Notes: generated by a model from the sequence alone, not told the origin. A stretch of 64,000 bases of DNA from Photobacterium galatheae (GCF_000695255.1 NZ_JMIB01000027.1:1-64000), one strand, 5' to 3'. Numbered from the stretch's first letter, positions 24,482 through 33,842 are shown. A program made the numbers and translations.

Positions 24482-26659
24482 ATGCACAAACCGATCATAA
24501 AAAGAAGACCTAAAAACCGCGAGTTGTATCAGAGCGCATTGCATGCAAATGCAAGCACATTTCAGGCAGAAATCGTTGCAAAAAGAAGCTTACCCGAAGG
24601 AATAGAGCTTTCTGATTTTTTGAATCCTGACTTATCTAAAGTGGATGCATCAAGGTTAAAAGACATTTCGAAGGCAGCCTCAAGAATTATCAAGGCTATC
24701 GCGATGGGGGAGGTCATTGGCTTAGTCTGTGATTTTGATGTGGATGGTGTCTCTTCGAGTACAATTTTTTACGAAAGTCTGGTCAATGTCTTTGGTTGTA
24801 ATCCTGCTCGTATCAAGGTTTATCATTCGTACAGAATGGAACATGGCGATGGGCTGACGCCTGAGCTTATCGAAAGGATTCAGGCAACGAACCCGCCACC
24901 GACATTAATCATGACTGCCGCGCTGGGAAGCAAGGATGGCGCGCAGGTGACAGCCCATAAGAAGTGGGCGAAAGCCAAAGGGATCTTGAGCGACATCATC
25001 ATCACTGATCACCACGAGATCGATGAGGCAAACTTACCGAAAGATGCCTATGCATTTATCAATCCGAAGCGGCCTGATTGTGAGTTCGACGGTAAAGACA
25101 TCTGTGGGGCTGTTGTGGCATTAATGTTGATGGCTCATGTCAGAAAGAAGCTGATCGACAAAGCGATTCGAGAGAAAGCGTCTCTTCCTTCGATGGGCGT
25201 CACGCTGCCTTTCGCGGCAGCGGCAACAATAGCAGACGGCTCGTCGATTGTATCCCCTGTCAACAGAGGCATTGTTCACGCTGGTGTGAAGCGAATGAAT
25301 GCTGGCCTTGATGTTTGCTGGAATGCCTTTCAGGACTTCTGGTTGCAAAAAAATGAACCCATTACGGCACAGACAATTGGTTTTAAGCTGGCTCCCATCA
25401 TCCATACCGCATCCAGAATGGGCAAAGATGCGTTAATCGGCGTGAAGTTCTTCTTATCGGATAGCGAAAATGAAGCGAAACGACATCTTCTCAGCCTGAA
25501 AGCGTTCAATGACGATCGCAAGACTGCGCAACGCTCTCTATTCAATGCTGCTGATATGGTCGCAACGCAGCAGGTGCAGAGAGACAATACTGTGGGGCTG
25601 TGTATCTTTCAGCCCAATGGCATCCACGGTATTCAAGGTCTGGTTGCGGCAAGTGTTGCTCAGAAATATGGGCGGCCTGCGATTGTCTTTGCACCGAAGA
25701 GTAACAAGACAACCAAGGTTAAGTTCGACATCATTGAAAAAGAACACCTCAATGTCGACATCTTCAGTAAGCTTGCCCCAGTTCATGAGGTTGTGATCAA
25801 CAACGATGAAATGATAGAGGTGAAGAAAACGCTGGATAAGCACACCCCGACATTTACGCTTTACTCGACCTTCAGCGGTGAAAAGAAGTTCGTGAAAGAA
25901 CTGACCATGAACCAAGCAGTTGGCATGACCACGAAAAGCCTCTTCAAAGGGCTGGGGAAGAAAGAACACACTTTTAACAGCAGGATGGGAAACCTCATCC
26001 TGGATCTGAGTGTTCAGAATAAACCGAAGCTTTATCTTGAAGGCGTCGATGAGCTGATTGGTTCGGCGCAAAGCGTACACGGCATTTCTATCCGGAATAT
26101 TTTTGAGAGGATTGAGAAAGAGCGGCCTGATGTCGTGGTGAAATGCAGGGGGCACGAAACCGCAGGGAGTATGATCATTCAGTTTGATCAGCTTGATGCG
26201 TTCAAAGAGACTTTTGATGCGTTTGTACGTCAGGAATGTGAAGCGAAAAGTATTGCTTTGCAGGCTTGTTACTACTCTGATGGGGAAATCCCGAAAGACC
26301 GGAACCTAGACCTGACGATTGTTGATGAGCTAAACCAGTTAGAGCCATTTGGGATGGGTTTTGAGCGGCCTGCTTTTGAATTTGACATGACAGTGATGAA
26401 GTTTGAACGCATCGGCGACACAGAAGATTATAAGCTGCGCGGGCGATGGGCTCGAAATGGCGTCGAGTATCATGTTTTTTGGCCCAAGCTCGGGACAAAC
26501 GCCGAAGAGCTGCCTAAAGTATTCGCTGGTGCTCAATTACGCCTGTTGTGCGAGATTGGGGACAACTATGTCAGAAACCGCTCAATTCAGCTGACTGTCG
26601 TTGCGAGCATAGAAGCAGCGCAGACCATGAATTCAGCCCACGAGCAGACTGAGCGCTGA
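24482..26659 (+). CDS. RecJ-like DHH-family exonuclease
   Basis: 725 residues, longer than E. coli RecJ (577). Motif I is D84-F-D-V-D-G89, matching DYDADG; DHH is at 176-178 in IITDHHEID. The DHHA1-type region has CRGHETAGS (about 552-560) in place of GGGH...AG. RecJ motif II, normally VDNGI/DCG with a metal-binding Asp, reads MTAALGSKDG, so a ligand may be lost or shifted. RecJ degrades single-stranded DNA 5' to 3' in repair and recombination. A terminator lies just past the gene. Confidence 0.8.
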   Translation: MHKPIIKRRPKNRELYQSALHANASTFQAEIVAKRSLPEGIELSDFLNPDLSKVDASRLKDISKAASRIIKAIAMGEVIGLVCDFDVDGVSSSTIFYESLVNVFGCNPARIKVYHSYRMEHGDGLTPELIERIQATNPPPTLIMTAALGSKDGAQVTAHKKWAKAKGILSDIIITDHHEIDEANLPKDAYAFINPKRPDCEFDGKDICGAVVALMLMAHVRKKLIDKAIREKASLPSMGVTLPFAAAATIADGSSIVSPVNRGIVHAGVKRMNAGLDVCWNAFQDFWLQKNEPITAQTIGFKLAPIIHTASRMGKDALIGVKFFLSDSENEAKRHLLSLKAFNDDRKTAQRSLFNAADMVATQQVQRDNTVGLCIFQPNGIHGIQGLVAASVAQKYGRPAIVFAPKSNKTTKVKFDIIEKEHLNVDIFSKLAPVHEVVINNDEMIEVKKTLDKHTPTFTLYSTFSGEKKFVKELTMNQAVGMTTKSLFKGLGKKEHTFNSRMGNLILDLSVQNKPKLYLEGVDELIGSAQSVHGISIRNIFERIEKERPDVVVKCRGHETAGSMIIQFDQLDAFKETFDAFVRQECEAKSIALQACYYSDGEIPKDRNLDLTIVDELNQLEPFGMGFERPAFEFDMTVMKFERIGDTEDYKLRGRWARNGVEYHVFWPKLGTNAEELPKVFAGAQLRLLCEIGDNYVRNRSIQLTVVASIEAAQTMNSAHEQTER

Positions 26660-26681
26660 GACGATTTGCCAATCATGAAAG

Positions 26682-26711
26682 GGGCGATACCCGAAAAGTA
26701 TCGCCCTTTTT
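26682..26711 (+). terminator. Terminator after the RecJ-like gene
   Basis: GGGCGATAC-CCGAAAA-GTATCGCCC followed by TTTTTAT. Confidence 0.9.
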
Positions 26712-26718
26712 ATGTTGA

Positions 26719-26730
26719 GCTGGTGGCTTT
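26719..26730 (+). repeat. GCTGGTGGCTTT motif (Chi-octamer core), copy 1
   Basis: The 12-mer GCTGGTGGCTTT occurs four times in the window: 26719-26730 (+), 41744-41755 (-), 42854-42865 (-) and 44019-44030 (+). Its first eight bases equal the E. coli RecBCD Chi site. Confidence 0.6.
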
Positions 26731-26744
26731 ATTTGAATCGTGGG

Positions 26745-27209
26745 TTAGTTCATTTGGCAAAATTGTTCTAAATAATCCCGTTCATAGCGTGTCAGATACT
26801 CGGCACCATAGCCATGTTTCAGGTCATTTTTAAAGTACGTCTGAATGTAGAGGATCCCCATTGGGTTCGCCTGACATTTCTGTGTGCCAAACACGGTCTG
26901 AACCGTCATTGTGCAATGATGACTGACTGTCATTGTCACTTTCTCAGAAGTGAATAGCGGATCAACAAAAGTGATCGGCTTCGTGGCTTTGCACTTTTGA
27001 AGAGCACCCCAAACGCTGATTTTTTCACTTACAAATTTTTTCAGATAGCTTCGGCTCACGCCGACAACGTAAACAGTGTCTTCTCGGCCATCTGTTGCTC
27101 GATAATAGACCATGCTATCTGCCGAATCTTTGCCTGCGAAGGTGCTTGCAGACACCAGAAGCAAACAGGCCGCCAGGATAGCTCGAAGGTGAATCCTCAT
27201 ATGATGCAT
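26745..27209 (-). CDS. Hypothetical exported protein, 154 residues
   Basis: Not recognised. Clear signal peptide (about 1-25, cleavage near STFAG). The mature part has five cysteines, probably forming disulfides, and a Tyr-rich C-terminus. An alternative start at Met4 (27200) is possible. Monocistronic, facing the RecJ-like gene. Confidence 0.65.
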   Translation of the reverse strand: MHHMRIHLRAILAACLLLVSASTFAGKDSADSMVYYRATDGREDTVYVVGVSRSYLKKFVSEKISVWGALQKCKATKPITFVDPLFTSEKVTMTVSHHCTMTVQTVFGTQKCQANPMGILYIQTYFKNDLKHGYGAEYLTRYERDYLEQFCQMN

Positions 27210-27516
27210 AGGCTTGTTTTTAGTATTAGATTAAGAAAAAATCGAACAACCTAAAAATTCATTCATGAATTTTCTCTCGGATTGTGGCGCAGTGAGGCGC
27301 TGGAATGTGGCTGGATTGTGACGAGGCAGCCACTGGCTTGCCCCGATGCTTCGCCTTGAACTTCGGCTGAGTGATGTGTTGATCTTGCCATAACGTATGA
27401 AACGCTCACAAAAATACGAAAGTTTTTCCGTGTTATCCGAAGTGTCGTCTGAACGGGTTTGTATTCAGACTTTCTTTTGCTTCCCACGCTTTGAAAAAAT
27501 CATCATTTTTAATGGG
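27210..27516. other. 307-base gap without a convincing gene
   Basis: Contains the second copy of the 20-bp repeat (27247-27266) followed by an ATTCATTCATGAAT inverted repeat. A 74-codon minus-strand frame (27263-27487) has no ribosome binding site and an unconvincing composition. The stretch near 27285-27345 is GC-richer than its surroundings. No terminator is evident after the SecA-like gene. Confidence 0.5.
27247..27266. repeat. Dispersed 20-bp repeat, copy 2
   Basis: Exact copy of the sequence at 12065-12084, in the same orientation, lying upstream of the exported 154-residue gene. Confidence 0.8.
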
Positions 27517-29721
27517 TTAGCCAATCCCTGAAGGTAAATAAGTGTTCTGTGCCATTCTCTTCGTGGCCTCTTTGTTTAAATAACTGAGCGTGTAGTCGAA
27601 TATGTCTATATTCACAGTTTTCGCGAATTGGGAGAAAGCTTCAAAGCAACTTTTCTTGAAATTATTGATATTCGAGGCCGCCTGAGCATTGCTTGCCGTG
27701 TCCATTTTGATATTCATCAGACTCATATGGTGTCGATTCCAGGCCTTTGTTAATCCTTCTGCCATCCCTTTGCGAATGAAATACGACAGTACCTCAGAAC
27801 CACCGAAAACAAACGCATAATGATCAATGAGCTTTTGATAACTGTCGACTTTCGCTGGTGCCATCTGATGGAGCATCGCTTTCGGATCGGCCGTAAACAA
27901 AATGTTTTCCCGCTTTTTCATCAGAAGTTTGAGTTGGCTATCGATAGGATTGTTGTAAATAGAAACTCGTTTGCGTCTTTCTCGCATCGCTGAGAGGGCT
28001 TGTTTTTGGAGTTTTTCGATGAGTCTGGTCGTTGCTGAACTGATGTGGGGGGTAATGTGCTCCATATCCTCTTGAACGAGGTTGGCGAGGAGTGAGTTTG
28101 CTAAAGTTGCACCAGAGCGGGACTGAAATTGCTCATCGTCCAGCGAGATACAAAAGTACGAATCTCCCTTTGCACCTTGCCGGCCAGTTCTGCCAATCAC
28201 CTGTTGATCATCATTTTGAGTCAGTCCCATCCCGATGACCACGATCAACAGACCGCGCGCTTTATCTTCACAAACAATGTCGGTGCCTCGCCCACACATT
28301 CTTGTTGTGACAATCATGGACCCCAATTTACCCGCATGCGATAGGATTTCGGCTTCCTCCTCAACATTTGATGGCGTTAAGAGCGTCGCACGAATTGATT
28401 GTTGTGTGAGTTTGTCTGCGATGATCTTTGCCTGAGCCTCATTCGCACAGACCACAAGTGTTGGCCTTTGATCTCTGGATGCTTTTTCTAAAAATTGAGT
28501 CACATTGTGTTTCAGAGATGCATCACTCGGGAAAAGTATGTGACCATGATCGATACGTTGGGTTGGCTGATGACGCGGAATTTCAAGGGTTGAAACGCCA
28601 TAGCTATGCTTCAGTTCAAGGGCGTTGAGGATAGCGGTTCCAGACATCCCACTCAGAAGGTCAAAACTTTTTACGTAATGCTGAAGGGCGCAGCTCACAA
28701 CCTCTAAGTTCGAACAGGGGATTTCCAGACAATGCTTATCGCTCAGATACGCAGCGACTGTCCCTAAAAAACCTCCTTCAATCAGGCGACCTGATTTTTT
28801 ATCAACTCTGTGGATGCGACCAGACTTCACGACATAGTCTTTTGATTCCTCCAGGATATGGAAAGCCATATAGGCGGCCCTGAAATGAATCATGAGCTCA
28901 TATGCATCCCCATAAAGATCAGCAGAATTGCTGACTAAACCCGCTTCAATGAGGATCTTTTCTGCACTTTTGTAGAATTCTTCGGTGAACTCTTGATCTC
29001 CATTTTTATCAAACTGTGTAAATTCTGACCTTTTTCCAACCGATTTACACATTTCTGCTATTTGTTGGTAAAAATTACCAATTTCTAAGTTCGACACAAT
29101 TGAGTAATTCACACTCGAAGAATCGATCAGACTATGATCGATTTCATCGACAATGAGCGCTGTCTTTGTCATGGCGCTTTCTAGCAATTGAGGGTGTGAA
29201 ATTGAGGAAGCCTCACTTGCTAAATGGTCTGAAAGCCAGGACAGGCAGCCTTCTTCAGTCAGGTGGGCATAATAGACAGGCGCACTTTTGAGCCCCTCGC
29301 TATCCCCAGACAGTCTGGCTACATCAACACCGCAAGCATCATAGAGAGGTTTCATGGTGAAATAGTCGCGATCTGCCAGGTACTTGTTCGCTGTCGCAAC
29401 ATTCACGACATAGCCTTTTTTGACTAAAGCAACGGCACTCATGGCGGCAACTAATGTTTTACCCTCACCCGTCTTCATGTCGATGACATGCCCGTTAGAG
29501 CAAGATAGCGCTGCCATGATTTGAACTTTGTAAGGCTCCAGTCCGAGCGAACGTTTTGACAGGAGAATCATGGCAGCATAAAAATCAACTTCATTCTCCT
29601 GAGATAACAACTGTTTAAGGTCACTATCAGTATAGTTTGAAATGGCCTTCGATCTTGATATTGCAGCTTCCGCGAATCGCTTAAACTTTGAAAGTTTTAG
29701 CTTTGTTGTCATGTTAAACAC
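27517..29721 (-). CDS. SecA-like preprotein translocase ATPase, reduced form
   Basis: 734 residues versus about 900 for SecA. Walker A GEGKT is at 85-89 (MKTGEGKT) and Walker B DEID at 192-195. NBD2 has TTRMCGRGTDIVCED and QVIGRTGRQGAKGDSYFCISLDDE, both diagnostic of SecA. The N-terminal region is short, the preprotein-binding part is compact, and the zinc-binding SecB tail is absent (ends THYLPSGIG-like, without CxCxS). It could drive export of a special substrate set through SecYEG, like accessory SecA2 proteins. No SecY-like gene in the window. Starts at Met1 (29721) or Met4 (29712). Confidence 0.87.
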   Translation of the reverse strand: MFNMTTKLKLSKFKRFAEAAISRSKAISNYTDSDLKQLLSQENEVDFYAAMILLSKRSLGLEPYKVQIMAALSCSNGHVIDMKTGEGKTLVAAMSAVALVKKGYVVNVATANKYLADRDYFTMKPLYDACGVDVARLSGDSEGLKSAPVYYAHLTEEGCLSWLSDHLASEASSISHPQLLESAMTKTALIVDEIDHSLIDSSSVNYSIVSNLEIGNFYQQIAEMCKSVGKRSEFTQFDKNGDQEFTEEFYKSAEKILIEAGLVSNSADLYGDAYELMIHFRAAYMAFHILEESKDYVVKSGRIHRVDKKSGRLIEGGFLGTVAAYLSDKHCLEIPCSNLEVVSCALQHYVKSFDLLSGMSGTAILNALELKHSYGVSTLEIPRHQPTQRIDHGHILFPSDASLKHNVTQFLEKASRDQRPTLVVCANEAQAKIIADKLTQQSIRATLLTPSNVEEEAEILSHAGKLGSMIVTTRMCGRGTDIVCEDKARGLLIVVIGMGLTQNDDQQVIGRTGRQGAKGDSYFCISLDDEQFQSRSGATLANSLLANLVQEDMEHITPHISSATTRLIEKLQKQALSAMRERRKRVSIYNNPIDSQLKLLMKKRENILFTADPKAMLHQMAPAKVDSYQKLIDHYAFVFGGSEVLSYFIRKGMAEGLTKAWNRHHMSLMNIKMDTASNAQAASNINNFKKSCFEAFSQFAKTVNIDIFDYTLSYLNKEATKRMAQNTYLPSGIG

Positions 29722-29831
29722 AGCGTATTCCTAATTTTTTTGTTTATCGATATGAAATGACTTCACTTATTGAAGTATTCGGATAGAATGTCATCGTAAT
29801 TCGCATACAGGGCTCTCAAGCAGGAAAAGTT

Positions 29832-31058
29832 ATGGCATCGAAACCTCGTTCCGGGGCAGGGAAACTCAAGCAAGCACTGTCGCTGTTTTCTGAATATCCC
29901 CATAAAACTCCAACTAATTTGTCAAAAGTTGCACTCAAGGTTCTTCGCGAGGCGTTTGGTGAATCTCTTAAAATCACCGCGCAAAGTCATTATGCAGAAG
30001 AAATTTTAACTCAGTCTGTTACTTTTTCGGTGAACAATGGCAAGTATGACGAGATTTTAGCCGAAACCTCTCTCACTGCATCTGTCTCTTCCTTAGAGAA
30101 AATGAATCAGGAATGCCTGCCGAGCCGAACACTTCATAATTTGGCGACCCTGGAAGCCTTAATGCTCATGGGTTTTGATATTGAAGCATCTTCTGAAAAT
30201 CTTTCTGCGGACCGTGAGCAGATAGCGGAGCCGCAAATTTACTCCGCTCCAGTGCCTGAGCAAACCCAAAAACCAGAAGCAGCGCAAGCCGAACAGGTTC
30301 TGGAATCTCCTCAATCCCCAGTTTCTGAACCGTCTCAGCCAGATACAGTGACAGAAGCTAAGGTTGAACTTCTTACTGATGAAGATGATAAACAATCTAC
30401 AGATGAAATCTCAACCGAATCAGAAAATAATGATGGGCCTTCTAGCCGCAGTGAAGAACTTCATGCCTTAATTGAAGAACAGCGTGAAGAAGAAGAGGGT
30501 GCCAAACTTGTTTCGAATACAATCAAAGCGCGTATTATTGAAAGCATGCGCAGCCTGGACTTGTCTGAAAAAGCGATCTTGAGTCGATTAAGAAGTAGTC
30601 AGGCGAAATCAATCCACGATATGACGCAGGAAGAAGGCTACCGAATTACGAGCTGGCTCAACAAGAGCACTGCTCACTCGACCAGCATCATGAAGAAACG
30701 TGAAATGTTCGGTGGTTTCTCTCTACATCTGCCAGCTGCAGAGGAAGCAGATGAAGTTCAGGCTGACAAAGCGCAGGTGAAGCAACCAAAATCCAGAGCG
30801 CTCAAGGGTGAAGACAAATCGGGTGCGAAGCAGGCTTCGCGTGAACCCTCTTCTATTGTGACCAAGACCGTCAATGTCTATCAAAAAGAATTGGGCTCGA
30901 ACCCAAAGGTTGAAGGCTATGCAATTGACCTCCTGAAGCAAATCTCAGGCAAAGACGTTGAGGGCGAAGAGGTCGTCAGTGCTATTTTAGAACTCTCGGA
31001 TGCGGGAGCCAAAACTTTCCGTTCTAAGCTTTCTTCCCTCATCCTGACAGGAAATTAG
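29832..31058 (+). CDS. Hypothetical multi-domain cytoplasmic protein, 408 residues
   Basis: Not recognised. A basic helical N-terminal domain (1-120) is followed by a long acidic Pro/Glu/Gln-rich linker (about 125-215), a helical segment (about 215-290, EEEEGAKLVSNTIKARIIESM), a basic linker, and a small C-terminal helical domain (about 340-408). No signal or membrane segment. Good ribosome binding site (CAGGAAAAG). The layout of folded ends joined by acidic linkers suggests a scaffold or nucleic-acid-associated protein; this is a guess. Own terminator. Confidence 0.65.
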   Translation: MASKPRSGAGKLKQALSLFSEYPHKTPTNLSKVALKVLREAFGESLKITAQSHYAEEILTQSVTFSVNNGKYDEILAETSLTASVSSLEKMNQECLPSRTLHNLATLEALMLMGFDIEASSENLSADREQIAEPQIYSAPVPEQTQKPEAAQAEQVLESPQSPVSEPSQPDTVTEAKVELLTDEDDKQSTDEISTESENNDGPSSRSEELHALIEEQREEEEGAKLVSNTIKARIIESMRSLDLSEKAILSRLRSSQAKSIHDMTQEEGYRITSWLNKSTAHSTSIMKKREMFGGFSLHLPAAEEADEVQADKAQVKQPKSRALKGEDKSGAKQASREPSSIVTKTVNVYQKELGSNPKVEGYAIDLLKQISGKDVEGEEVVSAILELSDAGAKTFRSKLSSLILTGN

Positions 31059-31082
31059 TCAATCTTCCTGCGACAAAAGTGA

Positions 31083-31111
31083 AAGGAGATCCTTCGGGGT
31101 CTCCTTTTTTA
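31083..31111 (+). terminator. Terminator before the Gre-factor gene
   Basis: AGGAGATCC-TTCG-GGGTCTCCTTTTTT, a UUCG-capped stem with T-run. Confidence 0.9.
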
Positions 31112-31163
31112 TTGGCATTTGAAAAATGAGGATAATCGGGCTAAATATAATGAAAAAAAGAAA

Positions 31164-31652
31164 ATGGTTAACAAGCCTTACATTAGCCTCGGAGGATTTA
31201 ACAAGATCACTGAAGAAATCCGGATACTTAGAGGTAAAGCTGATGAAGTCGTTCAGCAAATCAAGGATAACAGAGAAACTGAAACTGGCGACGAAAGTGA
31301 AAACGTTGAAATGATTCGCTTAATGGCTGAGAGAGAGTCGATCAGTGAAAAGTTTTGTGAACTTGAGGCGTTCTTGTCATCGTGCCAAGTTGTTGATATT
31401 GCAGCCTTACCTGAAGAAAGTGAAGTCGTTCGATTTGGAACAAAAGTGAGATTACTAGAGCTGGATACTGAAAAACAGTTCACCTACACAATTTTAGGCG
31501 AAAGGGAATCAAGTGTGAGAGATCACATCATCTCACACTTATCTCCACTAGGCAGGGCGCTGATGAATGAGTACGTCGGAAACATTGTCAGCTTTGATAC
31601 GCCCAATGGCGAAAGAGAGTTGGAAATTCTTGAGATCAGCCGACACAAATAG
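31164..31652 (+). CDS. GreA/GreB-family transcript cleavage factor
   Basis: 162 residues from the ATG at 31164, matching GreA size (158); an upstream TTG frame (31119) adds 15 residues but breaks the family N-terminus. The N-terminal coiled coil has tip residues Asp43 and Glu46 in GDESEN, aligning with GreA GDLKEN, so the cleavage-stimulating acids are kept. The C-terminal FKBP-like domain has FGTKVRLLELDTEKQFTYTI, ISHLSPLGRALMN and the terminal FDTPNG.RELEILEI. Gre factors enter the RNA polymerase secondary channel and rescue backtracked complexes; a mobile-element copy could modulate host transcription. Confidence 0.88.
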   Translation: MVNKPYISLGGFNKITEEIRILRGKADEVVQQIKDNRETETGDESENVEMIRLMAERESISEKFCELEAFLSSCQVVDIAALPEESEVVRFGTKVRLLELDTEKQFTYTILGERESSVRDHIISHLSPLGRALMNEYVGNIVSFDTPNGERELEILEISRHK

Positions 31653-31653
31653 A

Positions 31654-31683
31654 AAAGGCACCGATGGGTGCCTTTCTCTTTCT
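31654..31683 (+). terminator. Terminator after the Gre-factor gene
   Basis: AAAGGCACC-GAT-GGGTGCCTTT then TCTCTTTCTT. Confidence 0.8.
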
Positions 31684-31696
31684 TCGTGATGCAGGG

Positions 31697-32389
31697 TTAC
31701 TTTTCAAAAGCCTGTTCTACCAGCTGCTCTTTCTGGTTCCCAATCTCATCTTTCATTAAATCCTTATGATTTTCCTGGTCGAGCCAGTCTTCATCAATTC
31801 CCTCAGATTCAAGGTATGCACCTGCGTGATCTAAAGCCATGTCTTTCGCGAATTCCTTCGGATCGAACTCCTTCACATCATTGATATCAAAACCAAGCTG
31901 TCTGTTCATGACTTCATTAATGAGTTTCTCAGCAGCTTCTTTTGTCAGCGCGTTACAGACACTTTCCATTGCGGCATCGAAAAGTTGCGTCGCGAGTGCC
32001 TGAGCGGCGGCTCCCATGCCATCTGTAGAAAAGTCTGGCATTTTCAGCTTCTGGATTTTAGCTATCAGTTTCTGAATGTCCTCAACCACCTTGAGGTTGT
32101 CAAAAAGTGTTAAACAGTTGTCTGGATCATCCTTCTTTTGCGCAGCCTCGTTTTGTACAAACTTATCCGCGTTCATGATATTCGGCGTCACTGCGAGCGA
32201 TTGTCTTCTGTCTTTTAAGAAGTCCGCCAATTCTTCAGGGGTGCACGCATATTTTTCATTCTCTTTGTAGTACTGAAGCATCACGTCGTCATGGGTTGAC
32301 GGTAAAGTCGGGGCGGCGAAAGCAATGTGTGTGAGACTACTTGCAATCATGATTGACGCGATGGTTTTGAAATTAAATAGATTATTCAT
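31697..32389 (-). CDS. Hypothetical exported protein, 230 residues
   Basis: Not recognised. Signal peptide (cleavage near AFAAP). The mature protein is helical and acidic, with three cysteines (CTPEE, NCLTLF, VCNAL) and the heptad-like KVVEDIQKLIAKIQKLKM. Such small helical periplasmic proteins are common in type IV secretion loci, but no family is claimed. Its start overlaps the end of the 133-residue gene by 8 bases, so the two are coupled. Confidence 0.6.
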   Translation of the reverse strand: MNNLFNFKTIASIMIASSLTHIAFAAPTLPSTHDDVMLQYYKENEKYACTPEELADFLKDRRQSLAVTPNIMNADKFVQNEAAQKKDDPDNCLTLFDNLKVVEDIQKLIAKIQKLKMPDFSTDGMGAAAQALATQLFDAAMESVCNALTKEAAEKLINEVMNRQLGFDINDVKEFDPKEFAKDMALDHAGAYLESEGIDEDWLDQENHKDLMKDEIGNQKEQLVEQAFEK

Positions 32390-32783
32390 CGTTACTGAAA
32401 GATTTTTTTAAGTTTAATAAATTCTGATCATCGAAAGTATTCGAGATAATCTTAAGTGCATAGTAAAGTCTCAGTTTTTCAGATAACACCCGACCTGCAG
32501 CTGTATCTAAGTCTTGATTCGTGATTGAATCAAAAAATTTTTCTGTTGCTTCCACATCCTCGTTGAGTGCCTCTTTCAGCATCGCGGAGACCGATAGAAA
32601 TGAGGTGGTTGCAAGAAATGCTAGAACCTGAGGTTTATGACTTTCGTCTGCAGCGCAAATGATGCCCGAGATAGCCTTAATTTTTTTGTGATCAGATGGA
32701 TTCAGATTCGAACAATCATCAGCCACACTTAAAAAATGAGGGGTCTCATTTGCGATTGATACGACATCATGATATTTCATCAA
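32382..32783 (-). CDS. Hypothetical cytoplasmic protein, 133 residues
   Basis: Not recognised. Helical throughout, no signal peptide, Met-Met start. First gene of a two-gene operon with the exported 230-residue protein. The 90-base AT-rich region to the divergent gene at 32874 would hold both promoters. Confidence 0.6.
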   Translation of the reverse strand: MMKYHDVVSIANETPHFLSVADDCSNLNPSDHKKIKAISGIICAADESHKPQVLAFLATTSFLSVSAMLKEALNEDVEATEKFFDSITNQDLDTAAGRVLSEKLRLYYALKIISNTFDDQNLLNLKKSFSNDE

Positions 32784-32873
32784 CTTTTATTGTATATATT
32801 AGCAAAAAAATCTTGAGCATCCGAATCTGCGTGGTAATGTAGCGACATAAATGTGTGTAAGTGGATGTAAAGA

Positions 32874-33842
32874 ATGAAAAAGTTTGTACTCTATCAATTT
32901 TTTGGCAAAGAATTATCGAATGAAATCCTGACGGGGTTTATTGACGAAAAAGCTTATGTGCTCGATGAATTCAATCTTACAGAAGATTACCGCTGCGGCT
33001 TCTCAACGATTCATCAAAAACTGGATCATCTGTTTGTTGATGGCAATGGCTTTGTAAAAACCAGGTTCAAAATGGCAACACGTACGATCAACAAGACGAT
33101 GCTTGCTGATCTTGTCCGTAAAAAAGTTAAAGAAAACAGAGAAAAAGGCATTGAGGTTCAAGTTGGAGATATCGAATTTTCTCTTCAATTGAAGCTCCGT
33201 GAGACTGCAGACATTAAAATCAGCGTGTTTGATGTGATTTTTGATACAAAGAACCACCTGATTTATGCATCTGCAAGTGACAAAGTTTTTGAGGAGAAGT
33301 TTCTGCCTTTCCTGAAGGTGACTTTCCCTGAATTGAAAGTACGAGCGTTTGGGACCCAACATACACCAGAGAGTATGGCTGAATTTTTCACCGCACCTCA
33401 GTCTTTACCTGAAGGAATTCAACCCAGTCACTTTGTCAAAGTGGAAAAAGAGGACGGGAGCATCGTGACTTTCGATGAGGCAGAACTCAATGCGCAACCT
33501 GAGTTCAAGGCCATCCTTGAAGAAGGTAACTTCTTTGTAAATCAGGTGTCTATGAAAATATCGCAAGAGGCGTGGGTATGTGACTTTAAGATCAACAACA
33601 AATCGCTACCGACGGGAATCAGGGTGGAAGGCTGTGAGCAGGACGCTGAAATGGAACGGGCGGCTGGTTTATCCGGGACCGCATCCGAGGCGAGAGACAG
33701 AGCATTGACCAAAGAGCAGGTTCTTTTTGATCGTCTCTACACCAATACACGAATTGAAATCGAGGCGCTCGCTCAAATCGCGGCGTTTGTGTTCGATTTC
33801 AAAGCCATGGAGAAAAAGATCGAATGCGCTAATCATTCATAA
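32874..33842 (+). CDS. RdgC-like recombination-associated protein (tentative)
   Basis: 322 residues, close to RdgC (303). The order of features is suggestive: a short N-terminal domain; a basic segment like the RdgC VIKQALEAK region (ATRTINKTMLADLVRKKVKENREKG); a strand-rich middle with LIYASASDKVFEEKFLPFL, like LIMVDCASAKKAEDTLALL; and a final acidic segment with GIRVEG. RdgC is a ring-shaped dsDNA-binding protein that restrains RecA. Identity to any one member looks low. Flanked by a terminator. Confidence 0.45.
   Translation: MKKFVLYQFFGKELSNEILTGFIDEKAYVLDEFNLTEDYRCGFSTIHQKLDHLFVDGNGFVKTRFKMATRTINKTMLADLVRKKVKENREKGIEVQVGDIEFSLQLKLRETADIKISVFDVIFDTKNHLIYASASDKVFEEKFLPFLKVTFPELKVRAFGTQHTPESMAEFFTAPQSLPEGIQPSHFVKVEKEDGSIVTFDEAELNAQPEFKAILEEGNFFVNQVSMKISQEAWVCDFKINNKSLPTGIRVEGCEQDAEMERAAGLSGTASEARDRALTKEQVLFDRLYTNTRIEIEALAQIAAFVFDFKAMEKKIECANHS

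Noticed and set aside
27263..27487. 74-codon minus-strand frame downstream of the SecA-like gene
   Set aside because: Low-quality composition, no ribosome binding site, and it runs through a repeat.
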